Of a DNA stretch of 64,000 nucleotides, positions 53,219-63,014 are shown piece by piece. The notes beneath the pieces were generated by a model. It had not been told where the DNA came from. It searched no databases and was given only the letters and a program-made list of their open reading frames with translations. The DNA lies in NCBI GenBank assembly GCA_037044905.1, contig JBAOKB010000126.1, positions 434,001 to 498,000 of the forward strand, in the 5' to 3' direction. Each line of letters begins with the position of its first letter. The stretch's first letter is position 1. This DNA comes from Hortaea werneckii. Its lineage: Eukaryota; Ascomycota; Dothideomycetes; Mycosphaerellales; Teratosphaeriaceae. Both the position numbers and the translations under genes were made by a program.

Positions 53219-55401
53219 ATGGGCCTGTTGTACGTACATATCCGCGACTGTTGAGGATTCTGTTCGGAAATTGACATGCATGCTGCAGAGCTATCGGAAC
53301 GCCATTACAGTGGCCGGAAGCGAAGAAGGTGGCCGGGCATGTGCGAGAGTGGGGCATCGAAGTACAGCATGGTTCCGATAAGGCATGAGGCAGGAGGATG
53401 CTGACGTGCTTTGCAGCAACTTCTCGCGATATGGCGACGGGCAAAAGGAAAGGAGCGCGACGCCTTGCTGTGGGGTGACGAGGTAAGGTAAGCGCCGTTG
53501 AGGCTACTGGGGTAGCGAGGCTGACTCTACGAAAAGATCGAGTATCTCGTCGTTGCATTCGATGATGAGCAGCGTGACGTGAAGCTTTCGCTCCGACAAG
53601 CCGATATTCTGGAGGCTCTCGCAAATGATGGAGATCTACTTAAGCAGGGAGGCGGTGTTCCAGATCTGCAGTGCGGCCGCAACAACAAGTCTAGCAAGAC
53701 GGCACCCACCTTCCACCCGGAGTTCGGACGCTTCATGCTGGAGGCTACACCTGGAGCGCCATGGGGCATAGATCTGAAAGATTTGCTGGACGTGGAGGAG
53801 GATATGAAATGGCGGAGACAGATTGCAAAAGAGCACATGGAGCCATCCGAGTTCCCGGTGACCATGACAACATTTCCGTTGTTAGGTGATAAGAAGTCTA
53901 TAACGCCCTATTACCCACCATCTGGTGAGAAGCTGCGCTCTCAATTCGTGCCAGACGAGATAGCAAACCCTCACATCCGGTTTCCAACCTTGGCCGCCAA
54001 CATCAGGCAACGGAGAGGACGAAAGGTCGAGCTGAATGTCCCTGTATTCCACGATGAAAAGACGGCGAAGCCATGGAAGGATCCCACCGTCGATTACGAC
54101 ATGCACAACTGGCCCGAAGATGACGATGTCCGCAATGGTGCAGCCAAGGACGATTGCATCTACATGGACGCAATGGCTTTTGGCATGGGAAGCTGTTGCC
54201 TGCAGATTACGTTCCAGGCAAAGAACATGGAAGAAGGTCGAACCATGTACGACCAACTTTCGCCGCTCGGCCCTATTTTGCTTGCCTTAACCGCTGCGAC
54301 ACCGATATATAAGGGATTCCTTGCAGATACGGACGTGCGATGGAATCAGGTGAGCGCCGCCGTGGATGATCGAACACCCGAGGAGCTCGGTGAGCAGCCC
54401 CTGAAAAGCGACCGGTGGCGAATCCCCAAGTCACGCTATGCCAGCAACAGCACTTATATCTCGCGCGATCCGCGACTGCGGCCAGATTACCTTGATCCGG
54501 ATCTCATCGTAGACGAAAAGGTCAAAGATCGTCTGATAGAAGGAGGCATGGACGAGCTGCTTGCCACACACTTTGCCCACTTGTTCATCCGAGACCCGAT
54601 AGTCGTGTTCAACGAGGATCTTCAGGAACTGGATCTGAACAAGGTCGACCACTTTGAGAACCTGCAAAGCACAAATTGGCAGCACATGCGCTTCAAGCCT
54701 CCTCCACCTGGCAACGACACCGGCTGGCGGGTGGAAGTGCGTCCGATGGAAATCCAGATCACCGATTTCGAGAATGCCGCCTTCTCAGTCTTCGTTGTGC
54801 TCATCACTAGGGCCATCTTGAGCTTCGATCTGAACTTCTACTTGCCCATTCAGCGCACCACGGAGAACATGGATATTGCCCACAAGCGAGATGCTGTGCT
54901 CAATGAGAAGTTTTACTTCCGCAAGGACCCCTTGCCAAAGCGACCGGCAAGGATGAATGGTGCATCCAATCCACCATCTGGCGCGAACACGCCACAGCCA
55001 AGCAGGCCCGCATCGCCTGTAGGACCGGTCGAGGACGAGTACGAACTCATGTCGGTCGATGAAATCATCAACGGCAAAGCGGACGGCAGTTTCCAGGCCT
55101 GATACCTCTTGTTGAATCGTACCTCGACAGCATCAACGTAGATGTTGAGACGAGATGCGAGCTAGCGCGGTACCTTGCGCTCATTAGAGGCCGTGCCAAC
55201 GGCACACTCTGGACTGCCGCAAAGTGGATCAGGCATTATGTGGCGGAGCATAAGGAATATCAAAAGGACAGCGTGGTTACGCAGGGTATGGCCTATGACC
55301 TTGTCAAGGCTGCCGAAAGGATCACGGCTAACGAAGGTCGGGACGGGTTCGCGAAAGGAGATGCTGGGCCGATGCCGGCAACAAGATTGATGTCGACGTG
55401 A
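53219..55401 (+). CDS. GSH1: Glutamate-cysteine ligase, catalytic subunit (one frame break)
   Basis: ATP-dependent first and rate-limiting step of glutathione synthesis in the cytosol. Exon 1 is only 11 nt (53219-53229); exon 2 53289-53361, exon 3 53417-53482 and exon 4 from 53537. Splicing gives MGLLAIGTPLQWPEAKKVAG, HVREWGIEQLLAIW, KGKERDALLWGDE and IEYLVVAFDDE, the family N-terminus. The core shows HPEFGRFMLEATPGAPWG, ITPYYPPSGEKLRSQFVPDE, MDAMAFGMGSCCLQITFQAK and HFAHLFIRDPIVVFNEDL. The frame stops at 55102, about 100 residues early. One extra C at 55098-55099 continues it as LIPLVESYLDSINVDVETRC and NGTLWTAAKWIRHYV to a stop at 55401, giving about 672 residues. The missing tail is conserved, so the early stop is not natural. 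Confidence 0.93.
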
Positions 55402-56581
55402 ATTTATCATAATAAAGAGACCAAATGATACAGCAAGGACCGTGCTTTCCTTGTTTGTCCTGCGAAATACTTTTCTCGTTGAAGCTGAAGTGCAACTTCC
55501 CTCAATGAAATTTCCGTACGTCTTTCCCTGTCACAGTTGAGTGAGGAAGAGATGGCCTTTCACATACCCCTGCCTTCCCCTCTCCTCAAGTTCAGCTTAA
55601 AGGTCTCACCAGCAGTTAACATGGCCAGCGACAGATCGCTGGACAGCATCTACAGCCTGCTTACGGTAGTTAGGCCGCAGCTCACCCATATCAATATTCT
55701 GCTTATGGAAGCGCATGCGCCTTTCGCAACTGTTGATTGAGGTCTTGTATGAACCGGCGGCCCCCGCGGCTCTTATCTGGAGTCTAAAGCTACAGGGTCC
55801 CAGGGATTTGAGAATAAGTTGCTGTTCGATTTTGAGTTTGGTTGTGGTGCTGAAGTTGTGGAGATGTATATCCTACAGGTGCATACAAGGGGGATCTGCC
55901 CCTCCAGGCGAGCCCGTTTACCGAAAGGTTATTAATTGGTCATTACTAGGTTCCCACATTCCTTTGCACAGAGCTTAGTCGCGTGTGCCTAAGTACGCTT
56001 ACACACGAGATGTTGCAGCGTCGAACAGGCTGACGTATCCGGGGCATTTCAGATCAGTGTTGTCAAGAGTTAGACAAAAGAATATTGAACAGTTTTTGTG
56101 ACGATTATTCATCATATTTTGCGGAGATGAGTGATCGAATTTCAGCCACAGATATGCGTAAAGGCAAGACTTTTGAGTCGATTGTTGGTAAAATTGCACG
56201 TCCTCGTGGTGTGCTCCGCCAACTATGAACGATGTTTCTCTGGCATGAAAAATTGCGGTGACCAAAGGGAGTACAGATTCTGCATGTACATAACCACAGT
56301 AATAGATGATCGATCACAAGCACTCGTTTTAAGACTCTACACTGATTCGAAGCTCTCTACACTCTGGGGTCTATGATTACCAAGTCAACAAGACCAAGTA
56401 CGGGGCTGGCTTACTGAGGTGTTTGCTCCTATGAGCATTATTTTTGCCACTCACCGCCACCAGTTGACCTCAGTTCACCCCGAACACGCCACTCCACCTT
56501 TGTAAGCCCTCCGCTCCAGAAGATCCCCGTCTTTCTTTCAAATGCATCAGCACTCACACACCCCCAAACGCATCAGTAGTT
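55402..56581. other. Intergenic, no gene seen
   Basis: 1.2 kb, moderately AT-rich around 56040-56110, with only short frames. It holds the ligase 3' end and the promoter of the next gene. Confidence 0.5.
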
Positions 56582-57511
56582 ATGGCTGCGGCTTTCTTAC
56601 CACCCTTAGACTTCTCGCTCTCCGAAAGACACCTTGCAACCGCCATCACGCAGCCGCAATCTCCGATATCAAATCCCCGGGCTCCAGAAGATGACGGCAA
56701 TTCCGTATATGCGACCACTGTAGCTTCATCCGTTACCAGCACTGTCAATGGGACTACGTCAGTTGCTGCGAGCATCCAGCCCGACGAAGCAGTCGACTGC
56801 GTCTGTCCGAACACGCAGGAGCGCAAGCCAAGTTACGACTCCAAAAAGCTACAGACATTCAGCAGATTGTTCAGCCGTCACGGTACTGTCCACAGTAGCG
56901 AATCGAAAAAGCTAGTTAAGCGCGCGACTAAAGGAGAGGGTGGCGATGCCGATCCGGAATGCAACACTCGTGTGAAGCGTACATTGTCCATCGTCAGCAA
57001 GAAGAACGACAGGCAAAACGAATTCAGGAGCTATAGAGTAAGTGACTACATGAGTAAAGCACTTTTAAGGAGACTGACAAATTCCCAGTGCGATATCCAT
57101 GCAGCCTCTTGTGGTGACTTCCGTGCCGCGCTCGCTGAATGCCGACAACTCGTCCGTGAAGCTGATGGCAGACTCCTCGACGACTTCGCCTATCCCGGTG
57201 GCTTCCTGTTTCAACTACCGAGCAATTCCACTCCTCCGCTGGCTAATGGGGACGAGACGGCAGGTGGAGGGCGTATCAGCATTACCGAATGGACGAAGCC
57301 TTTCCCACAACCGCTCTTCAATGGTCTGAAGCTGACACCGTACGGCGGAGCCGGCGAGCTGCTGATTATACCTGTCCCGCCTCATAGGTCTTCGGCGAAG
57401 CAGATGGAGAAAGCAAAGGCGGAGCAGAATGATGTGGCCAAGAAGAGGGTTAGTAGCTGGGTCAGCAGCCTGGCTACGAACTATGGGAATAGCATGAGTC
57501 ATATGTCGTAA
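56582..57511 (+). CDS. Protein of unknown function, basic Ser-rich N-terminus
   Basis: Frame of 309 residues. A 51-nt segment at 57038-57088 (GTAAGT donor, GACTGAC branch, CCCAG acceptor) is a multiple of three without stop and is almost certainly an intron, so the mature protein is 292 residues. Residues 1-150 are Ser/Thr-rich with basic KKLVKRATKGEG-type stretches and look disordered. The C-terminal half is more ordered: CDIHAASCGDFRAALAECRQ, LLDDFAYPGGFLFQLPSN, ITEWTKPFPQPLFNGLKLTP and YGGAGELLIIPVPP. No catalytic motif or membrane segment is visible. Neighbours give no functional clue. I do not recognise the family. Confidence 0.75.
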   Translation: MAAAFLPPLDFSLSERHLATAITQPQSPISNPRAPEDDGNSVYATTVASSVTSTVNGTTSVAASIQPDEAVDCVCPNTQERKPSYDSKKLQTFSRLFSRHGTVHSSESKKLVKRATKGEGGDADPECNTRVKRTLSIVSKKNDRQNEFRSYRVSDYMSKALLRRLTNSQCDIHAASCGDFRAALAECRQLVREADGRLLDDFAYPGGFLFQLPSNSTPPLANGDETAGGGRISITEWTKPFPQPLFNGLKLTPYGGAGELLIIPVPPHRSSAKQMEKAKAEQNDVAKKRVSSWVSSLATNYGNSMSHMS

Positions 57512-57635
57512 TGGCCATGGTTCGCACAGCGAGGAACAAGACGGCGAGACTTTTCACCGGTAATGGATTATGGCCAAAGGCGTGGTAGCCAAACGTCTAC
57601 GGATGCGGCTAGGACCACGAGATGCTGCACGTAGT

Positions 57636-58980
57636 TTAGCTGAAAGTCCAAAGGGGCGCACGAATCAAAGATGACTCACCCCAGCATGATCCAGCTCCAA
57701 CCGCCATAGCAAGGAATTGCTTTACCATGCCCACAAGCTCTTTCCACCTGTTTGGACCTGTCTCCAGCATCTCAGGAATGACACCCACAGTCCCAACGTA
57801 GAGGAATGTGCCTGCAGTAAACGGTAGTAGCATGTCACCCCAGCTCAGACTTGTACCGAGCAATCCCTGATTACCGGCGCCAGTAACTGCTTCGGTAGCC
57901 CCACTCCCGCCAAACTCTTGCACAGCGATGCCAATGACAGTCCCAAGCACAGCACCGAGAGCGGTAACGAACTGAAGACCCATGGCTTTGTTCTTGCTCA
58001 TGCCGCCTTGAATGAGAAGAGCAAAGTCTCCCACCTCATGCGGGATCTCATGGCAGAAGACAGCAAGCGTAGTGGTTGCGCCAATCGTAGGTGAAGCGTA
58101 GAAGGAGCTGCTCATTGCCAAACCATCCGTAATATTGTGCGTGAAATCTGCAATTATGTTCAGATAAGCTGAGAGCTTGATCTGGGGCTTGTCATCTTGT
58201 GACGGTGTCTGCGGCTTGGAAGGAGAGCTGGGCCGGTAGGTCTCTGGCTTGCGAGAGCGAAAGCTCAGCGTTGCCACTTGATGCATCACTTCCCGTCGTG
58301 ACAGCCTTGGTGGCCACTGCTCCGTTAGAGTGGTCATGGCTGCCATGTTCGTGCGTATGACCCTCTCCACCTGTTGCGATTCTCAAACCCTTATCCATGG
58401 CCACAAAAGTAACAAAGCCGACCATGATTGCTACGCCCAACAGCAGATTCTTGTTTGGCTCTACAAAGACCGCCCGCACTTCGCCTTCGGAAACCTCGCC
58501 AAGGAAAATCTCAGGCAGGAGGTGGAACAGTGTATCTCCCAACAAGCCGCCTACTGCGAATGCTACCATGATATTCAAACTCGAAGGATCAATGTCCGTT
58601 GGGCAAAGGGCCAGCAGCAAATTGGGCGGACCGGATATATAGAGCGTGCCTATCATGGCGTTTACAGCGGGGCTCGAGGAAGGGAACAGCCAGGCGAAGG
58701 CCTGTTGGAGGAAACCAGAATGGGAAGTGCTTGAAGAAGCTTCATGGGCGGCGAGCTGTTGCAGGATGGGACATTGCTATGTTATCCGTCAACATGACGC
58801 CGTTTTGAGTGAGTTGTCCATATTGCGTACTTGCAAGTCATCCTCGATCTCCTGGGTAGTCAATGCTCCTACATCTCTTTGCGTGACCTTAGGCTCAGCT
58901 TCAGCCAGCACCGCGCATACCAGGAACAAAGTCAAAGCCGTAACGATCCAGAGGGGGCATTTCCTGGAATAGGCACCCAT
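57636..58980 (-). CDS. ZIP zinc transporter, KE4/SLC39A7-like (at least one frame break)
   Basis: Member of the LZT/KE4 branch, which in yeast (Yke4) and animals moves zinc across ER or Golgi membranes. Exon 1 58980-58831 encodes a signal/first hydrophobic segment (CPLWIVTALTLFLVCAVLAE). A 54-nt intron leads to exon 2 from 58776. Then come FAVGGLLGDTLFHLLPEIFL, a His-rich loop (GGEGHTHEHGSHDHSNG), the metal-site helices DFTHNITDGLAMSSSFY and HEIPHEVGDFALLIQGGMS, and LQFVTALGAVLGTVIGI. The frame changes within the cytosolic loop; removing one T from the TTT (AAA on the plus strand, 58260-58262) gives AELRSRKPETYRPSSPSK and restores continuity. The last 15 residues (WGESSLIRAPLWTFS) look unnatural; one extra A near 57690 plus a short intron would end it GAGIMLG instead. 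Confidence 0.88.
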
Positions 58981-59283
58981 CTATCTGAATGTGCCAAATT
59001 GAATATTTGATGCGTTATGACCTTCTCTTTCGAAGTTAAGGTCACGTCTCGAGCTGCAGAGCTTGAACAAGCCTGGTGTACTTCACCTCATCTATGCCGG
59101 GACGTGGATAACCTCCTCGTCTTCCAAAGTTGAGGTTACGTATTGAGGTATAGTAGCACGTACCAATGGCTCTCGGTTCACCGGGACGGGGACGCATTGG
59201 CATACTGTAGCTCTTGGCAGGGCTTGAGCGGAGGAGCCTCTGGAGGAGCCTGCAGACTGTCCACTATTCAAGAAAGGTATTTG

Positions 59284-59446
59284 TTTCGGGCATAGGGCTA
59301 CAACAGCCTCGCAGAAGATCCCATTTCTTCGATCCCCCCTTACAATATGGGGAGAAGTACCGACAACATCTACTCGTCGTTGTCAAACCTAGTTACAAGA
59401 ATGGTAATTTTCAGGCATGGGGGTTACAACAGCCTCGCAGAAAATC
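59284..59446. repeat. Direct repeat pair around CAACAGCCTCGCAGAA
   Basis: Two imperfect copies of about 38 bp, TTTC(G/A)GGCAT...TACAACAGCCTCGCAGAA(G/A)ATC, start at 59284 and 59409, 125 bp apart. Confidence 0.8.
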
Positions 59447-59489
59447 ATGCGCAGCCGATGCCCCCCAAGCTTGATGTCAACTGTGTGGG

Positions 59490-59633
59490 CCTTGCAGACC
59501 ACACAAACCTGACGGAAGATGCCATGAGAACCATGTGGGCCTTGGAGACCACACAAGGCTGTCACAAAGCTGGATGGGTGAGAACCATATGAGAACCAGC
59601 CTTGAAGACCACACAAGGCTGTCACAAAGCTGA
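59490..59633. repeat. Direct repeats around AGACCACACAAGGCTGTCAC
   Basis: Three copies start at 59490, 59540 and 59600, with the last two matching over about 33 bp (CCTTG(G/A)AGACCACACAA then GGCTGTCACAAAGCTG). The first is diverged, and a faint fourth (AAACCACACAAAGCT) is near 59755. They are interleaved with GAGAACCAT words. Confidence 0.8.
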
Positions 59634-59800
59634 CACACCATGGATGCCACGCCATCATGGGCCGTTCATAAAACCATCCTCCACAAAGCTCCTCCTCCTA
59701 TTCTCTCAGGATCCAAGGCATTCCCGAACATCGGATTTTGCCCTGCTGCTGTTAAAACCACACAAAGCTACCCATGTCCACGTCGCCGTCATCGGCAGGC

Positions 59801-59843
59801 TGCTGCTGCTGCTGCTGCATCCCCCCCCCCCCCCCCCCCCCCC
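59801..59843. repeat. (CTG)n followed by poly-C of 23
   Basis: Six CTG triplets run into CAT and then 23 uninterrupted C (59821-59843). It lies about 60 bp past the stop of the leftward low-complexity gene, reading as poly-G on its transcript strand. Confidence 0.9.
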
Positions 59844-59902
59844 ACGCCGGGTTCGCTGGCTGAGCAGCACCCTCACACAGAGCCCTGACCCTCCGCGCGA
59901 CA

Positions 59903-61113
59903 TCATCGAGGAGGGCCTACCCGCCCCGGCCTGCCTGCGTCTGCTCCGAGGCCCGGCTCCCTGCTCCACCGCTCTATCTGCTCGCGAAGGTCTCGCCTCT
60001 GCCTGCTCCTGCCACCTGGCCTGGGACCCGTGGGAGGGGGCACCGTGTCGGCATCTCCACCACTCGCTACAGCGCCAATGGCCTCTATGGAAATATGTTA
60101 GCATACTTTTCAAGTGAACAACCAGAAACAATTGTTGAATGGGTGACTTACGCCTTGTAGCCCTGCCCTCGATCTCTCGCGCCCGTGTTTCCCGATCTAT
60201 CCTCTGGTTCACAATCCAGAGCTGACTCTGGACGTTCCTGGACCGCCGCTGCCAGTCGACCATGGAGTTTGGATCCGGCGAGGGGACCTTCGCCGCACAC
60301 CTTGCTGGCTCTCGCTTTGGGAAACGGGAGACCTTGAACGATCCCGGTCCCAGTCGCGCCGGTTCTCCTCACGGTACGACTCATTGATCCTCCTCTCTTC
60401 CTCGTACGCGTCACGCTGGCGCTGACGATCTAACGCTCCGTAACGATCCGGATCTTGACGGGCCCGTTCTTCCGACGATCCGCCTCTCGCTGACGAGCCG
60501 TTTCTTCATGGGCCCAGATCTTCTTCCTCCGCTTTCCGAAGATCTTGCTCCAGCTCTCTCAGCCTCCGTCTCTTGTCTGCCTCAGTCTTCTTCTTCTTGG
60601 CCTCTCGGATACGTCTGTCGAGATCGTCATCCTGATCGTCGTCAGTAGCATCATCCTCGGACCGCTTCCTCTTGCCTCCCCCCGATGCCGATGGCGCAAC
60701 CGGCGGCGGCATGCCGTAACCGCCGTAGCCCATCATTGGTGGCATCTGCGAGATGCCATATCCGCCATATCCGCCATAGCCCATCATCTGTGGCATCGGC
60801 GGCATCGGCGGCATCGGCCGTATCCTCCGCTACCCCATCCGCCGCTGTATCCACCCCTCTGCTGACCGACGAGACCGGGAGCGGACTGAGCCTGCATCGC
60901 CGCGGCATCAGCCAACGTCGTCGTCGTCGGGTGGCATTCTCTCAGCTTCCTCGCCCCCTCCTGATCTGACCGGCCCGCACTTGCTCACAATAGGAGCACG
61001 CATCTCTTCCCGCCGCCCAAGCCGCCGCCATATCACACTGCAGTCTGGTCAGTATCCTTGTAGTACTCGTGATGAGGTAGGGATCGAAGACTTACATCCG
61101 CCCTCCCCGCCAT
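59903..61113 (-). CDS. Low-complexity GYG/MPP and RS-rich protein (several frame breaks)
   Basis: Not visible as one frame, but a coherent protein appears after small repairs. Exon 1 is 18 nt (61113-61096, MAGRAD), the intron is 61095-61038, and exon 2 starts 61037 with CDMAAAWAAGRDACSYCEQV. Adding one base at CCCCC 60954-60958 and at GG 60816-60817 joins LRECHPTTTTLADAAAMQAQ, GGYSGGWGSGGYG and MPPMPPMPQMMGYGGYG. KRKRSEDDATDDDQDDDLDR and a Lys/Arg/Glu coiled coil follow. Further one-base changes (about 60524, 60470-60471, 60282-60285) join ARQDPDRYGALDRQRQRD, YREENRRDWDRDRSRSP and QRRSRNVQSQLWIVNQRIDR. A 67-nt intron (60151-60085) leads to the last exon, ending at 59903. A Gly/Tyr/Met-rich region plus RS dipeptides suggests an RNA-associated nuclear protein. 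I cannot name the family. Confidence 0.5.
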
Positions 61114-63014
61114 CGTGCACGCATGGCAAATATTTGTCTGTGCCTTGGGAGGCATGGTGGCGACAAATCTTGTTGTTCTGCTTATGCGTGGTATCGAAAA
61201 TCACAGAGGGTGGCGAACCTTTGAACCATTGTCAAACCGTGGGTCTTGGCACGCCAAGGTTCCCACGGTTACACACGCCATTGCTCACCGGAATCCAACA
61301 TAGCCAGAACTGGCTTGATATGTTGCTGATATGCTCAGGGGTATCCGTGGGTGGCGGAGCGGAGGGTGCACAGGCGCTTTGGACAGTCTACGATGACGAC
61401 AAAAGGCTCCTTCCCTTTTCGAACTGTTCTGCGACCGGGATGTGGGGCCAGCGGACCTCCCCCTGAAGCCTTGCGACCTACGAAATCCAAATCTTTTGCA
61501 GCGAACTCTTCACAAACACGAGATCACCGGAAGAGCAACACAGAGGCTCAGCGGGCCGTCTGCCTGGAGATAGTGATGTTGACGGTAATCAGACGCGTTG
61601 GGCTATTCAGATGTCTCTCCAAACAGACACCAAGGAGGTGGGAGCTGAAAAGAACGAGTTAACGGCATCTGGATCGGACCCGCTACCCTCATGACTACTC
61701 CAACAACTGGGCCACGGCTTGCATTGGGAGGTGATGGAAGGGCAATGGCTTGGCTACATCAGTCATGTCTCGTCCCTGGTCGTCGTATCTCTCGGGGTTG
61801 GTTGTCATCAGCCTTGACATCGGCCTTTGGGGGTTGGTCTTGTCACATCCTGTGATGGGATGGAACGGAATCTTCATCTCTCAATACGCTCCATGTAGAC
61901 AGTTACTTCTAGATACAAAGCTGGTTCATAATGGATTAGACCAGACCATGTATTCTCAGATCCAATTGCTTGATCGTTGGAATGGTCCTATATAGTCCTT
62001 CATGCTTTGATGGCGGAGCGACGTAAACTGAAGATTGTACCTGCGGTCGATTGCAAACTGTCTGAAAATATCTCGGCCATGTATAAAGACTCCATGCTGA
62101 GACGATAGGGGACAGTATAAATCCTACCGATTCGGGCAAGGGCAAGTTTCCACGCGGATAAAGTAGCGCGGCGCCAAAGCATCCTGCGCGTCACTGGACT
62201 TGCGCCACAGCCGCTTACAATCCGATCCGTCATGTAGAGTGTATCGCACAGGGATCTCACTTGCTGTGAGAAACGGAGGTAGCAGTTGACAGTATGGCCG
62301 GTGAAAGAGATTTATTAGTAATTCTAATCCGAGATGGATGTATAAGACATAGAAGCTACACAGTCCAAGCTACACGCATCCTCTCATCATTACAGCTGTA
62401 ATCTAGGAGCTCGCAGGCAGAACTGCATTTACTACGAGACCATGCCCTCTTCAACTACACTCTCCTACTGGGCGTTCTGCCCTACTTCTGGATCAGTTTC
62501 CATTCCGAAGACTGCCACTGCGAGACCAAGCTCCAGCCCAAAGACACAAAAGTGATCCGCTGGCAGACATCGCACGACGAATAAGCTCCAAACATTCATA
62601 TCAAGTCCACGATCAGCAATGTCAAAATCAATGCGATGTCAGAAATGGTCGCAATCCGACCGCATTCTTTGCCCAGAACGAAATCCCGACACATTAAACC
62701 TACCCTAAGCCCATGAATGACGCCGCATCTGTCGATTACACGCAAGAGGAGCCTTGGTGAAAGTATTACGATGCAGACATTTCCGTGCAATACAATCACC
62801 TCAACGTGCGATTGGTGCTGGAGTGGAAAGCATCGTGACCAAGACAGAAGGGATTGGAGTGATGCGGGACGCATCTCGCACACATTGACATGCCGTGGGC
62901 CTGCCTCATTACACGTAAGAGTCTCTGGCTTCTCATCACTACGCAGCACTGCCGCACGAGTCAGCGTTTCGAAGAGATTCTATGGCCGCTCCTGGAAGCA
63001 CTGTCTTTGCCAAA
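61114..63014. other. Intergenic, 1.9 kb without a supported gene
   Basis: Scattered short frames on both strands, none with a domain or splice logic. I searched by eye for a frameshifted gene of the kind seen nearby and did not find one. The right part is the HAD-gene 3' side. Confidence 0.5.

Larger units (their letters stand above)
58981..59902. other. Repeat-bearing intergenic stretch
   Basis: About 920 bp between divergently placed genes' outer ends. It holds two families of short direct repeats (59284-59446 and 59490-59633) and a CTG/poly-C microsatellite. The minus-strand frame at 59389-59658 only translates the repeats (SFVTALCGLQG twice). Confidence 0.6.

Noticed and set aside
59389..59658. 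89-residue Cys-rich frame on the minus strand
   Set aside because: It is a translation of the direct repeats (SFVTALCGLQG twice), without start context or homologue.
20816..60958. Programmed ribosomal frameshifting as a general recoding system
   Set aside because: No common slippery motif or downstream structure, shifts go in both directions, and sites coincide with homopolymers; error or indel is simpler.
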